From Brachionus plicatilis (taxonomy: Eukaryota > Rotifera > Eurotatoria > Ploima > Brachionidae): DNA of 64,000 nt. The position numbers and the translations under genes are program-made. Below are positions 22,386 to 33,010 of the stretch, piece by piece. Numbering within the stretch: position 1 is the stretch's first letter; each line of letters begins with the position of its first letter. The notes beneath the pieces are model-generated. The model saw only the letters and a program-made list of their open reading frames with translations, had not been told where the DNA came from and searched no databases. The stretch is taken from assembly GCA_010279815.1 (NCBI GenBank), contig QEOQ01000455.1:196991-260990 (forward strand), read 5' to 3'.

Positions 22386-23048
22386 ACAAGATGAGCGATC
22401 CAGTATCTGGAATTGTGCATATTCTTGATGAATCATTTTCGGAAAGAGATATCGGAGTCCAAATGAAGTCCAATCTTGTGGGACGATCAATGTAAGATAG
22501 CAGCTATGAGGGGCAACACAGCACTTGCTACAATCCACAAAACATTTAAATCAATGGATGTCAAAATGCTCAGCTCACTGTACAAGACTTATGTAAGACC
22601 ACATTTGGAATATGCTGTACAAGCGTGGTGTCCTTGCAATATCAAGGATATCAAGTGTCTTGAAATGGTACAAAGAAGGGCCATGAAGTCAATACATCAT
22701 CTCAGACATATGACATATGAGGAGAGACTAAGAAAATTAAGGCTGCAAAAACTGTCTGAAAGGAGAGAAAGAGGAGATATGATACATATGTTCAAATTCT
22801 TCAGGGGCTATAAAGTAAACTGGTTTCATCCAAGCATGCCTGCTAACTCACTCTTGCAGACTGGACCGGCTGGGTCCATTAGAGGGGGTCCACATCGTTT
22901 AAGACAGCAACGAACAAATTGTAGAAAAAGAGAAAACTTTTTCACAAATAGAGTGGTGAAAGGATGTAACAAACTGCCAACACAAATATGTGAATGCAGA
23001 ACAGTTAATGGTTTTAAAAACAAGTTTGACAAAGCGCGAACAATATAA
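22386..23048 (+). pseudogene. LINE reverse transcriptase C-terminal region (5'-truncated, frameshifted)
   Basis: The first part (DPVSGIVHILDESFSERDIGV) is in one frame. A single-base shift near 22475 moves to the frame running to the TAA after 23045. The second part has the thumb and C-terminal signature of CR1/Jockey-type LINEs: SSLYKTYVRPHLEYAVQAW, EMVQRRAMKSIHHLRHMTYE, ERRERGDMIHMFKFFRG and NFFTNRVVKGCNKLP. The catalytic palm is absent. The 3' UTR (AAGCTACCAGCTTGGAG, a stem-loop-like stretch) ends in ATT repeats near 23132-23145 instead of AAAT repeats. The insertion is dead and 5'-truncated. Confidence 0.85.
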
Positions 23049-23298
23049 GCTACCAGCTTGGAGTCTACTGTCTCTAAGCTTGGTAACTGACCAAACGTGG
23101 GTCATTTACTGTAGTTACTCTTTATTTTTATTATATTATTATTATTTTAAATTTTAAAAGTTAATTAATCTAACAATTTTGATATTTTTTAAAAATAAAT
23201 ACTTAACACTACTAGGCATGTTATGTCTAATAATGGTTCATTATCAAATTAGTATCAAAATGATTGATATCTAATTTATTTAATAAAAACAATCAATA

Positions 23299-23755
23299 AT
23301 TTATTTATTTATTTAAATTTAATTAACCTTCTTCAGGAGAAGTAAAAATAAAAATTATAAGAGGAGAGTACAAAAAAATAAAAAAATTATAAAAATATAT
23401 AAAAATATTACAATTGTAAGAAAATGAAGAGGAAAATAGTTTTTTTTAACTTAGTGGACCTCAAGTTATAAAATTTATCTAGGCCTTAATAATTCATTTA
23501 AAAATATACGATTATCTTTAAATCTTATGTTTTCTAGACACAATTTGATAGAGTCAGAAATGCCATCACTGATGAACTCCTTTAACTCCTTTAAATTCTT
23601 TTTTACACTTACTTATATTACTTAAAAGAAAAGGAAAATATACACTAAAATGGTTAATCGAGACTTGAATATCTGTTTCAAAAGAGTTATTTGACTCTGA
23701 TGGACAGATAGCTACGTTTTGTTTAATGCACTCAAAAATACTAGATGCTAATGAA
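23299..23755 (-). pseudogene. LINE, 3' part (split by a MULE)
   Basis: Downstream half of a minus-strand LINE whose upstream half is at 25061-25596. Readable pieces are FNSLASSIFECIKQNVAICP and SINHFSVYFPFLLSNISKCK (C-terminal domain) and, after a frameshift, GISDSIKLCLENIRFKDNRI. The 3' end is a short hairpin (CTTCTCCTGAAGAAGG) followed by AATAAATAAATAAAT. Removing the MULE and one TSD copy joins the halves in one continuous LINE. Confidence 0.75.
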
Positions 23756-23764
23756 TTAAATCTT

Positions 23765-25051
23765 CACATAAAATTAATGTATACTATATAAAAAGGTGAG
23801 CTTACTAGATAAAATGTATTAAATGTACTATATAAAAAAATTATTTACTAGATAAAAAATTTAACACCTAGATGAAATTATTAACTTAATAGAGAAAAAA
23901 ATTAAAATGCTAGATAATTTTATTAATTAACTACATATAATAAACACTAGATATAATTGAATAGTTACTCAATATTTTGATTAAGATTAATTTATTAAAC
24001 TCGATCAAACATAGGTTATAAATCCATTTCAAATTCTTTTGGCTTTATTTTACTCCCCTCTGTGCTTTGAAAAAAAGTTTACAAGAATTTTATAAGAGCG
24101 ATGTTTCTCATGAAGATCTTTATTTATTAGAACTTGACTTGTCTGAAACCGAAATTTGATTGATTTTATCTTGATATATTATAAAAGTTAATAGTAATAT
24201 GAACATAAACATAACTTGAAATAAGGATTTTAATAATTTAATTTTTTCTTGTTTTTTTCTTTATATTTTTTTTTTTTTTTTTTTTTTTTACTTCTTTTTT
24301 CAAACATTATAAATACTAAAAAAGGGTTGAAAGAGTTGCGCAAGCGGTCGATACAACCTTTTTTTTTAATTTTAAATTTAATTTTAATTTTTAAAAAATA
24401 AAATACTACAAAACAAACATTTACTTTACTAATTTATTAATCAGTCAAATGGACAAGAGCAGATACGCGAAAAACTCAAGAAAAAGAGGGTGAAAAAAGA
24501 TTCTACACCTGCTTACACAAAATACAAAAACAAATATGCGAAACTTATTAAAGACTTTGAAATTCGTAAAAAGGTGAAGCAAGATTTGAAGATGTTACAA
24601 CTTGCTTATTCAACTGGTATATTCATTAAAGCCAAAGATTTACTTCTAAGAAAATGGTTTAATAATTCGGTGAGTCAAGCAAATACTTCACTCACCGAAT
24701 TTTTCAACTTTTGGCTAAAAGATGAGAACAAAGGCTGGCTTGAAGGTTTTGTCCCTGGTTATCCATCAACAAATAACGATTTGGAATCGACAAACAGATA
24801 CATTAAGGAAGATGGAAAGTTGAGACTTCGATTAGCAATCAAACAATTTTTGAGTTTATAAAGTCGCGCAATAAATGAAGAAAAATATAAGTACTCATTT
24901 TTTTATATAGTTTTTTTTATTTTCTTGTCTATCAAATAATTTTTTTATCTAGTAAAAAAATTTTTATATAGTGTTTCGTCTTTTTATCTATTAGTTAATA
25001 AAATTATCTAGTAAAATTCGTCCTTTTAACTAGTTCAATTAATCCTATGCC
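23765..25051 (+). mobile_element. Mutator-like (MULE) transposon, 9-bp TSD, inserted in a LINE
   Basis: The left end is CACATAAAATTAATGTATAC. The inverted right end is GGCATAGGATTAATTGAACT. Perfect 9-bp copies of TTAAATCTT lie at 23756-23764 and 25052-25060. Both subterminal regions are packed with ACTAGATAAAA and ACTATATAAAA motifs in inverted orientation. The body carries a MULE transposase fragment (24433-24861) and a poly-T run near 24270-24290. It splits a minus-strand LINE, so it is the younger insertion. At 1.29 kb it is too short for a full transposase. Confidence 0.85.
24433..24861 (+). pseudogene. MULE transposase fragment
   Basis: Open for 142 codons from after a stop at 24430. 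No ATG gives the whole length. Basic N-terminal text (REKLKKKRVKKDSTPAY) leads to GWLEGFVPGYPSTNNDLEST and then NRYIKEDGKLRLRLAIKQFL. The N-N-x-L-E-S-x-N...R-R/L-x-L-x-x-F-L pattern is characteristic of the region after the MULE DDE domain, ahead of the SWIM zinc finger. The catalytic DDE part and the SWIM finger are absent, so it cannot be active. It supports the superfamily assignment of the surrounding element. Confidence 0.65.
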
Positions 25052-25060
25052 TTAAATCTT

Positions 25061-25596
25061 ATCGTCTCAATAAATGATAGTTTAGAAAAAAGATAAAGTT
25101 GATCAAATTTTAAAATCTTAATAACTTTTAAGACCCCTACATGAGGCAAGTATAACGAAGGTTGAACATTTGTCTTATTAAATTGTTTTGGTTAATATTT
25201 AATTTATTAATTGTTGTTTTATTAAGTGTTACTATTCCCAGACCATACGTAAATTGTGATAAACAATAAGTTTTATATATAGAGGCTTTAAGTGATGGAG
25301 TCATTATACTAATTTTACCAATTAAGAAGGAGGACGAGAAAAATGATTTTTGAACCTTTTTAAATTTCACTAATGATATTCTATTAAAGTCAAGATCTGA
25401 ATTTAAATTAAAACCCAAATATTGGAGTTCCTCAACTTTGTTTAATTTAAGATTATTTAGATAAAAATCATTTCTAAATAGAAGATTACCAAAATCTATT
25501 ATGTTTGACTTTTTGGGATTAAATTTTAGTCTCCAATAATTTAAATAATCAAGGTTAAGTTGATTGAGAAATTCAAATTCGTAGCTTTTTATTCAT
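25061..25596 (-). pseudogene. LINE, RT thumb region (5' part of the split LINE)
   Basis: Minus-strand reading gives LNQLNLDYLNYWRLKFNPKK, VEELQYLGFNLNSDLDF, SLKASIYKTYCLSQFTYGLG and NQNNLIRQMFNLRY. This is the post-YADD palm and thumb of a non-LTR reverse transcriptase. After a frameshift near 25137 it continues as LFSKLSFIETIRFKA-like text up to the MULE junction. The element is truncated at about 25596 and lacks the YADD box and endonuclease. The uninterrupted part, 25137-25418, is 93 codons. Confidence 0.78.
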
Positions 25597-28500
25597 TTAT
25601 TCAAACAAAATTAATTTTATAATTTATTATTTTAGGACTAAAATCAATTATAAATTTTAAAATATCAAATTTTTTTTCTTTATTAGTAAGTTTTATTAAA
25701 ATCAAATAAAAATTTTTAAACTATAAAAGTCTAATAAAAAAGGACATTTAAAAATTTTAAATATGAAAATAAACTTTACATAACATGTTAATTAATTGTT
25801 TTAGAAAAAATTTATTTTTTCTCTATTATTACAAAAATATGGCGTTTTATAATTTGATCTTTTGATCTAGATCTCAAACTTCAATTTGCCTCCTCTAAAA
25901 TAATTTGTTCTGTTATTCCATCTACCATTTCAGCAATAATAGACAATGCTGAAATGTAAAGGTGACATGCTATTGAAAAAAGAAAATACTTAATTTGTGC
26001 TATTAAATGAAAACTGTAATTTTTTTTAAATTACTTTTTTTATTTATTTTTTGGTACTTTTATATAGAAATTATAATCGAATTATGGTAAAAAAAATTGT
26101 TATATTCTTATTATAATTGTACAAAATAAAAAAATAACAATAATATTAAAAATATTGTTTTTCTATTAAATTTGTGGTATTATATATTATTTTTATGCTA
26201 TAAAAAAGTTAAAGAATCTAGAAAAATGCTAAAAGTTTATAAAAACGTTCCAGAAATAAAAAAAATTGCACTTTAAAAAAAAATTTTAATGCTTCCAAAA
26301 AAACATTTATATGTTGGTTAACATTTTCAAAATTTTTTTTGGTGTATTCAGATTTTTCTTGTCCAAATTTTCAATCAATAATGATAAATACAGCCAAAAA
26401 TTTAGATTTTTGTTTACGAACGCTATTAAAACCACTTACTTGCTTTTAATTCCTTTTCCATGATAAACATGTATGTTTCCTTCTTTTTAAATGGTAAAAG
26501 TCCAAAAAATAATTTTCATATAAATTCGATATTTAGAGGCCAAGTAACATCGATTTATTTACAATTATAAATTTGATTTTCCTAATTTCGTATAGTTTTC
26601 TAAAAAAACATATACTCAGAAAATAAATTTTATTAAAACGCTTTCACCAAATTAATCCTAATAATTCGATTTAAATAATTCTATTATAGCTCGATAAAAT
26701 TTCTTTATTTTTTCTATAAATAAACACTTAATGGAAAAGATTGTTCTCGGCTTAAAATTTTTCAAGATGCCGCATCTGCTCGAATTAACTATTCACGAAT
26801 TTACAGCTTTCTGTTACCTTTCTGAACCTTAGAAAAAACAATTTCTAATCTCATAAACTAATAAATAATTAAATGGTTTAGTATTTTATTTTTTGATAAT
26901 TCCTAAATATTTTTTAAGGTCTCGAATGCTAATTTTTTTCTAAAATTTCCAAAAAAAATTTATTCAATATCTTGTCTAAATTAGAAATTTAAAATCTAAA
27001 AAATAGCTATTAGTAATTAAAATTGTAACAAACTTTTAAAATTAATTAAAATTTATTGAAATCATGATGTTTAATCAGAGCTTAAATACAAACGGAGTCA
27101 AGCTACCTTAACCTGAAGTGACTTCAAGAGTATTCTCATTGAAAAAAAAAAGAAGAAAAAATGGCTTAAAAAGTTTCTATTTTTATCGAATATTTCTTAT
27201 TAAATAAAAACATTTTTTTTTATTTTTGAGTTATAAAATTTCTGTCTTTTTCATTTGAAAATCACTTAAAAAATCTTTGTTTAAATAATTAAAGGCATTT
27301 TTTGAACAAACAATATCAGCCAAAAAAAACATCAAAAATCAAAATTATTTAGAATATGAAATTATTTTTTTATTCATTTTTGGCGATCTTGAAAAATTAA
27401 TGAGTCAGATTTTGACATATCATCTTAAAATGAGTACATTTTAATTTCACATTGCAGCGATTTCGATTTCATAATTCTCCAATTACTTCATAAAAAACAA
27501 TGGCTGTTTAAATTTTGATAAATTGAATAAAAAATGTCAGTAAATGCAAAAAAAAATTAGAGCAAAATTAATGATTGATTTAAAATGATATTTCAAAGGG
27601 AATATAAAATAGAATGCTTGTTTTAAAGAACATTTTATTAAAAACAAAAGAAATAGATCTATCAGAAAGGAGATAAAGAATTTAATTGACGACGACAATC
27701 AGGAGAATTAAAACTTATTTTCATTTTCCATTTAATTTTAGAATATTCTTGAATTTTTCTTCTCTTTTTGAAAAAATAATTCGGCTCGAAGGATAAGAAT
27801 AATTTTTTTATTGATAGTCAAATAAAAATGAATTAAGAGAATTGATAAGAAATTGAAATAAACGAACATTTATTATATTGAATTTGAGGAAATTGACTTT
27901 TTCAAATAAAAAATAGCGGTTCATATAACAAATTATTTTTTTCAGATGAGAAAAATATTATAAAAATTAAAAAATTGATTTCTAGAAGCTCATATTATTT
28001 TTATTTGTTTGCATAGATTTTTTATTAAGCTCTAAAAAATAAACAAATAAAAATTTCAATTTCATTATTTTAAAAAACCGAATATTATTAAAATTGCTCT
28101 TTTAAAATATTTTTAAAATTTTTTTTTTTTTCAATTTGCGACAAAAAATAAAAATTAAAACTTTTTAAAATTATGGAATAAATGAACAATTTTGATTTGA
28201 TTATTACAACTTATCATTTGGTCAAAAAGAATGGCAAAATACTAAAAATCTAACAAAAAAACAAAGATTCTACTTAAAAATAATTTTTTTTTTCTTTTAG
28301 GAAAATTCTTAGCTTTAACTACATTAATAATATCTAGATCCAATATTTAGAAATATCCTTAAAACTTGAGACAAATACTTCAAATTTCCAATAAATTTTA
28401 GAGCTAAATTAAAACTTTGGTTTCATTCTTTTCAAATCGATAATTGCAAAAAAGCAGTCTTGTAATGTTTGATCAAAAAATTTTATTAATTAAAAAAATA

Positions 28501-28813
28501 ATTGATTGCGTCAAAACTCCTCAAAAATCTACTGTATTTTTAAACTCAGATTAAAACTAGTTCGTATTAGTGAGAGCAATGAAATTTTATAATAAAATCA
28601 AATTTAAGATTGAGAAAATCTGTGTTTAATCAATTTAATTGCAGAGTAAAAGAGTTAACTTTTTAGAATTCCCTCAAAGAATATTACACACTTTTACGGT
28701 CTATATCAAATGGAAAATACTTAACTCAGAACCCTTATTCAATGGAAAAAAAAACATCAATTCAATTGACTAAAATTATTTCCTTTTTTTAAATGCTTTC
28801 TTTTATTTCAATA
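25597..28813. other. 3.2 kb AT-rich stretch, nothing recognised
   Basis: No ORF over 60 codons on either strand, no TIR pair and no repeat relative was found. A small hairpin with ATTTCAGCA and TGCTGAAAT arms lies near 25928-25957. The stretch may be old intergenic DNA or an intron. Confidence 0.35.
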
Positions 28814-29172
28814 TTTTACCTTATTTGACGTAAAAAGTGATAATCTAAAAAACGGCATTTATCGTGAAATAACGATAATTATCGTAAATTTTCCATAATT
28901 ACTAGTATTAGTAGTAGTAGTAGTTTTGACTGTAGATGGCTAGCCAGCGGGTTTGCTGATAAGGCACACTAAGACAGCTGATGTGATCGATTGCTGCTCA
29001 TCCAGTAATCAATGCCTGTTTTAAAGCTGTTAACATTGGATGCTTCAACTAATTCATTTGGCAGTGAGTTGCATATGTTAGCGGTTGTGTTGAAAAAAAA
29101 GTTATCTCTATGTTGGAGCCTTGAAATTTCTTTGTGATATTTGAAGCACTGGCCTTTTTTTTGGTTTTTTGT

Positions 29173-29908
29173 CAGAGTTGGGAAACTGATACTGAATAAC
29201 TGATCAGTATCAGTTAATTTCAGTTATCAGTTAAACTGAAACTGACCGATAACTGATTTTGAATTAACTGAGACTGACTGAAAACTGTTTTACTATTTAT
29301 TTGAATTTTTGAAAATTTTTTTTTCGGTTTTAATTTAGTTTTACACTTATATATTTTTTTGACTAGTTAGTAATGCTTTGCAATAAATAAAAAGCTAATA
29401 TATGAGCCGAGTGTCCATGAGGAAAACTTTGAAAATTTTGAATTAAAAAGGTTTGAAAATGAACTTGATCTCTATTTAAGTGAAATAAATGAAAAAACAG
29501 AATGCAATATCCTAAGTTATTGGAAAAATCGGTCTAGAGATTTTAAAGTTTTATCTTTGTTAGTGAGAGATATTTATTCGATTCAAGCCAGCTCGGCACC
29601 TATCGAAAAATATTTTTCTGGGTCTACATTTTTGATGAGACCACATAGAAGTAGATTCACTTATAAAAATTTATCAAATATAATGTTTCTAAAATGTAAT
29701 AAAAAATATATGTAAATATCCGTTTTAAATGTTAATTAGACTTTAATTTTTATAAACTGTTTAATAAATAAACTAATTGTATCATTTTTCTAATTATCTG
29801 ATTTTTAACTGATAACTGATACCCATTAACTGAGACTGATACTGAACTGATGCTCGAAAAACTGATACTGACTGAAAACTGATTTTTTTATAACTGATCC
29901 CAACTCTG
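29173..29908 (+). mobile_element. hAT transposon derivative, 8-bp TSD, with ACTGA arrays
   Basis: The ends are CAGAGTTGGGA and TCCCAACTCTG. Perfect 8-bp copies of TTTTTTGT lie at 29165-29172 and 29909-29916. Both subterminal regions (29180-29290 and 29805-29895) are dense arrays of ACTGA/TCAGT pentamers, as expected for transposase-binding sites. The interior keeps only the 3' end of the transposase gene (29374-29715). It is inserted in the LINE 28904-31403, so it is the youngest layer of this nest. Confidence 0.9.
29374..29715 (+). pseudogene. hAT transposase C-terminal dimerisation domain
   Basis: An uninterrupted 113-codon frame ends in TAA at 29713-29715. It contains NELDLYLSEINEKTECNILS, YWKNRSRDFKVLSLLVRDIY, SIQASSAPIEKYFSGSTFLM and RPHRSRFTYKNLSNIMFLK. 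This is the hATC dimerisation domain (ELxxYL...W...FPxLSxLARDILSIxASSAxxERxFS). The frame begins after a stop at 29371, with no start codon and no catalytic DDE part, so the element is an internal-deletion derivative. The domain has no internal stop, which suggests a fairly recent deletion. Confidence 0.9.
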
Positions 29909-29916
29909 TTTTTTGT

Positions 29917-31403
29917 GACATTAAAATTGTTGCTTTTTTCAACCAATTCTATTCCATGCATGAACTTGTATAATTGAATTAGATCATCTCTTTTTCTTCT
30001 TTTCACCAGATTTGGAATGTTCAAAGCCTTCAATCTGCTTTCATACTTGAAGAAACAAATTTTGTAGCTCTGCGTTGAATTTTTCAACATTCTCAAAGTC
30101 AGACTTAAGAATTGGAGACCATACAGGCATCGCAAATTCCAAAAGAGGACGAACAAAGGTTAAATACAAAGATCTTAAAAATTTACAATTAAAACGAGCA
30201 AATGATTTCCTGATGCGACCTAATATTTTATTTGCTTTGTTTGTAGCCTCTATCACTTGATTTTTCCATCTAAGATTTGTGTGAAAATAACTCCAAGATC
30301 TCTTTCTGTTTCTGACGTTGATAACTGCTTAGCATTAATAAAAAAAAGGAAATTTTTTGTTTTTATGACCATAATGCATAACCACACATTTTGATGTGTT
30401 GAAGAGAAGTAGCCAATCTTGAGTCCACTTGAAAATTAAATCTAAATCTGATTGTAGTTTCGCTGCGCTTATTTCTAATACCGTTTGCGATAACATTTTA
30501 GTATCATCTGCATACATTTTGAGAACATTCTCTATTCCTTTTGGGAGATCATTGATATACAAAACGAACAAAAGTGGACCAATCACTGACCCTTGTGGTA
30601 CACCGCTAAAAATCTCAGCCCAATCCGTCAAAATTTCATCTTGAATAACTCGTTATCTTCTATTTTTCAAGAAAGCTTCAATCCATTTTAGTGTCAGACC
30701 ATCAAACCTATACGCTTTCAATTGAGCAATTAGTCGTCTGTGCGGAACAGTATCAAATGCTTTCGCAAAATCTAGCATAATCACATTAACAGGAATACTT
30801 TTGTCTAGACTCATTGAGATGAAATCTAGAGTTTCTAGAAGATTATATGTACATGACTTTTTCTTGACAAATCCATGCTGTTCTTTAGATTTAATATTAT
30901 TCTTATAAAGATAGTCTTCTATTTTGGTCTTTATTATGCTTTCCATAATTTTGCAAGGAATTGAAGTTAAAGACACAGGACGATAATTGCTTGCCGTTGA
31001 TTGATCACTTTTTTTAAACAATGGAGTAATATTTGCTGATCTGAATTGTATTGGAAGCTGACTATTCAATAAAGATACTCTGAAAATCAAAGTTAAAGGA
31101 ACAGTTAAGGCTTATGCACAGTTTTTAAGCAATAACGGATGAAGCTTGTCTACACCACTTGTGATTTATTTTGATTCAGGTCTTGTAATTTATTGAAAAC
31201 CATTTCATAACTAATGTCATTTGGCTCAATGTTAATATATTCTGACCAGTTATCATTAAATTCAACTTCGAAAGGAGGAAGCTCACCATCTTATTCAATA
31301 ACAAAAACATCTTGAAAAAATTTATTTAGAATATTTGATATCTCTTTCGGTTCTTGCGTTAATTCATTGTTTACCTTTTTTATGCTATTATTGATTCTTT
31401 GGT
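29917..31403 (-). pseudogene. LINE reverse transcriptase (palm and thumb, several frameshifts)
   Basis: Segments in order on the minus strand are as follows. The 31090-30653 segment has LPIQFRSANITPLFKKSDQS, NYRPVSLTSIPCKIMES, EQHGFVKKKSCTYNLLETLD and VIMLDFAKAFDTVPHRRL. The 30631-30335 segment has FSGVPQGSVIGPLLFVLYIN and the catalytic YADD. The 30256-30041 segment has SLYLTFVRPLLEFAMPVWSP, followed in another frame by KRRKRDDLIQLYKFMHGIEL up to the hAT junction. At least three frame changes and one stop in the N-terminal linker inactivate it. The clade is CR1/Jockey-like by motif spacing, without a tree. Confidence 0.88.
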
Positions 31404-32502
31404 TAATTACTGTAAAATTTGGTGAAAAAAAATTTTTCGAAAAAGTAAAAAAAAAAATTTCGGTAAATTTTTTAAAAAAAAGATGAAAATGGTAAAAATT
31501 AATTATTTTACCATTTTCAATGGATTATTTTATACACTTTATGGAAATTAAATTTAAATTCTTTATATCAAGAAAATACTTAGAAATTCGAAAAGACTTT
31601 AATTATTTTAAAATCTTTAATTATAATTTTTCGTTTTTCAGAATAGACAAATGTTTAAATTAAAAAATTTTGTTAACGGCTATTGTAATGCAGATAACTG
31701 CGTCCCATTTTGGATTAAACCAAAGTTTATAGCCTAAACTTTATTATTTTTATTATTATAAATTTAAGACTTTTGCTATCTTAACTAGTAATAAATAACA
31801 CCTTGTTTTACTATATCTTCTGTTACTCTTTTTAATCTTAATTCTATTTTATTTAACAGAATTTTATTCAGAAGGAGCTATAACTAGGTTCAGATAAACA
31901 ATTAAAATATAAATATCTTGAAGTGTAAAAAAATTTAATAATGTAATATTAAAAAATTTTTCCTCTTTTGTTGATTTTTTACCATTTTAACTTTTTTATA
32001 TAAAATTTATTTTTTTTTGGACAAAAAAAAGTTAATCAAATTATAGTTTTTACTTTTTCAAAATTTTTTTTCTACTGATTTTTCAATAATTATCGTTATT
32101 TCACGATAAATATGTTTTTTAAATAAACACGTTATAAGTTAAATAAGGTAAAATAACGTGAATTTACCATAATTTACGGAAAATTTGGTGGATTCATCGT
32201 ATCGTAGCAGCATTGTAACTTTTGTTCTGTATATAAAATAAAGTGCTAATAAAAGTAATAAAAAAATTTAATAAAGACTATTAAACAGATAATATAAAGA
32301 TTATATATTATAATACACTATGATGATGCAAAAATTTAATTTCAAAAAGACTCTAATATTAAACAAAAAAAATTTTATTAATTCTTTTATTTTCTATTTT
32401 TTTCTTTTTTCTATAGATTTAATCTATATTTATTTATTGATAATAAAATTGTTATATTTATAATTTTTTTAAAAAAATATAAATTAATTTAAATTGATTT
32501 TT

Positions 32503-32917
32503 GGGTCTTGCCTCAATATGTGATCAGCAGGTCACATAATATGTGACCAGTGATTTTATGTCGATTTGGTGATTAGGCATTTTTTCTGACTGGTCACATA
32601 TTCACTGGTCACCTAATATATGACCAGGCAATATTTTTATTAAATTAAAAAATTTTTTTTATTGAATTTTTATAATTTTAAATTAATATAAATTGGTCAC
32701 GTAAATAAAAAAACTGGTTATATAAATTTAATAACTGGTCACTTAAATAGTAAAATGTTTTAAAAAAAAATCTTTTTTTTAATAATAATATTACCTGGTC
32801 ATATATTAGGTGACCAGTGAATATGTGACCAGTCAGAAAAAATACCTAATCACCAAATCGACATAAAGTCACTGGTCACATAATATGTGACCTGCTGATC
32901 ACATAATAGGCAAGACC
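32503..32917. mobile_element. Miniature TIR element with near-identical 135-bp arms, 9-bp TSD
   Basis: Starts GGGTCTTGCCT and ends AGGCAAGACC. Each arm contains TATGTGATCAGCAGGTCACA, GGTGATTAGG, TCTGACTGGTCACATATTCA and CACCTAATATATGACCAGG, with only a few differences between arms. Perfect 9-bp copies of TTGATTTTT lie at 32494-32502 and 32918-32926. The central 140 bp is AT-rich with more GGTCA motifs. It is non-coding. High arm identity implies a young insertion. Superfamily (MULE-like) is inferred from the TSD. Confidence 0.85.
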
Positions 32918-32961
32918 TTGATTTTTTTCCAAATGACATTATCATGATTTTCAATTTTTAG

Positions 32962-33010
32962 ACTCTGTTGAAGGTCATGTAGCCGAAACCGGTCAGTTTA
33001 TAATATAATT
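32962..33010 (+). repeat. Retroelement 3'-end-like motif
   Basis: CTCTGTTGAAGGTCATGTAG is followed by CCGAAACCGGTCAG and an A/T tail (TTTATAATATAATT). The CTGAAGAAGG...GCCGAAAC layout is common at the 3' ends of some CR1-like and Penelope-like elements and resembles part of a hammerhead core. A similar, inverted motif lies at 7355-7400. No coding part of such an element is nearby. Confidence 0.25.

Larger units (their letters stand above)
28904..31403 (-). mobile_element. LINE retrotransposon, split by a hAT element
   Basis: 5'-truncated minus-strand LINE flanked by TAATTACT at 28896-28903 and 31404-31411. The 3' end carries a (CTA)n-type tail. The coding region runs from a linker (NNSIKKVNNELTQEPKEISN) through the RT palm and thumb to a C-terminus (DNFFFNTTANICNSLPNELV) ending about 28980. 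A hAT element (29173-29908) splits the last 65 or so codons from the rest. The endonuclease is missing. Confidence 0.85.
28814..32153. mobile_element. TA-flanked TIR element interrupted by a LINE
   Basis: The left end TTTTACCTTATTTGACGT matches the inverted right end TTTTACCTTATTTAACTT. The arms continue about 75 bp through TTTATCGTGAAATAACGATA. TA dinucleotides lie at 28812-28813 and 32154-32155. A LINE at 28904-31403 (8-bp TSD) sits inside the left half. Without it the element is about 830 bp, AT-rich and non-coding. A TA target suggests Tc1/mariner mobilisation. Related sequence (inverted blocks of 31500-31870) recurs around 48050-48600. Confidence 0.65.

Noticed and set aside
22826..23105. 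Minus-strand ORFs over the plus-strand LINE fragment
   Set aside because: They are shadows of the RT C-terminal frame.
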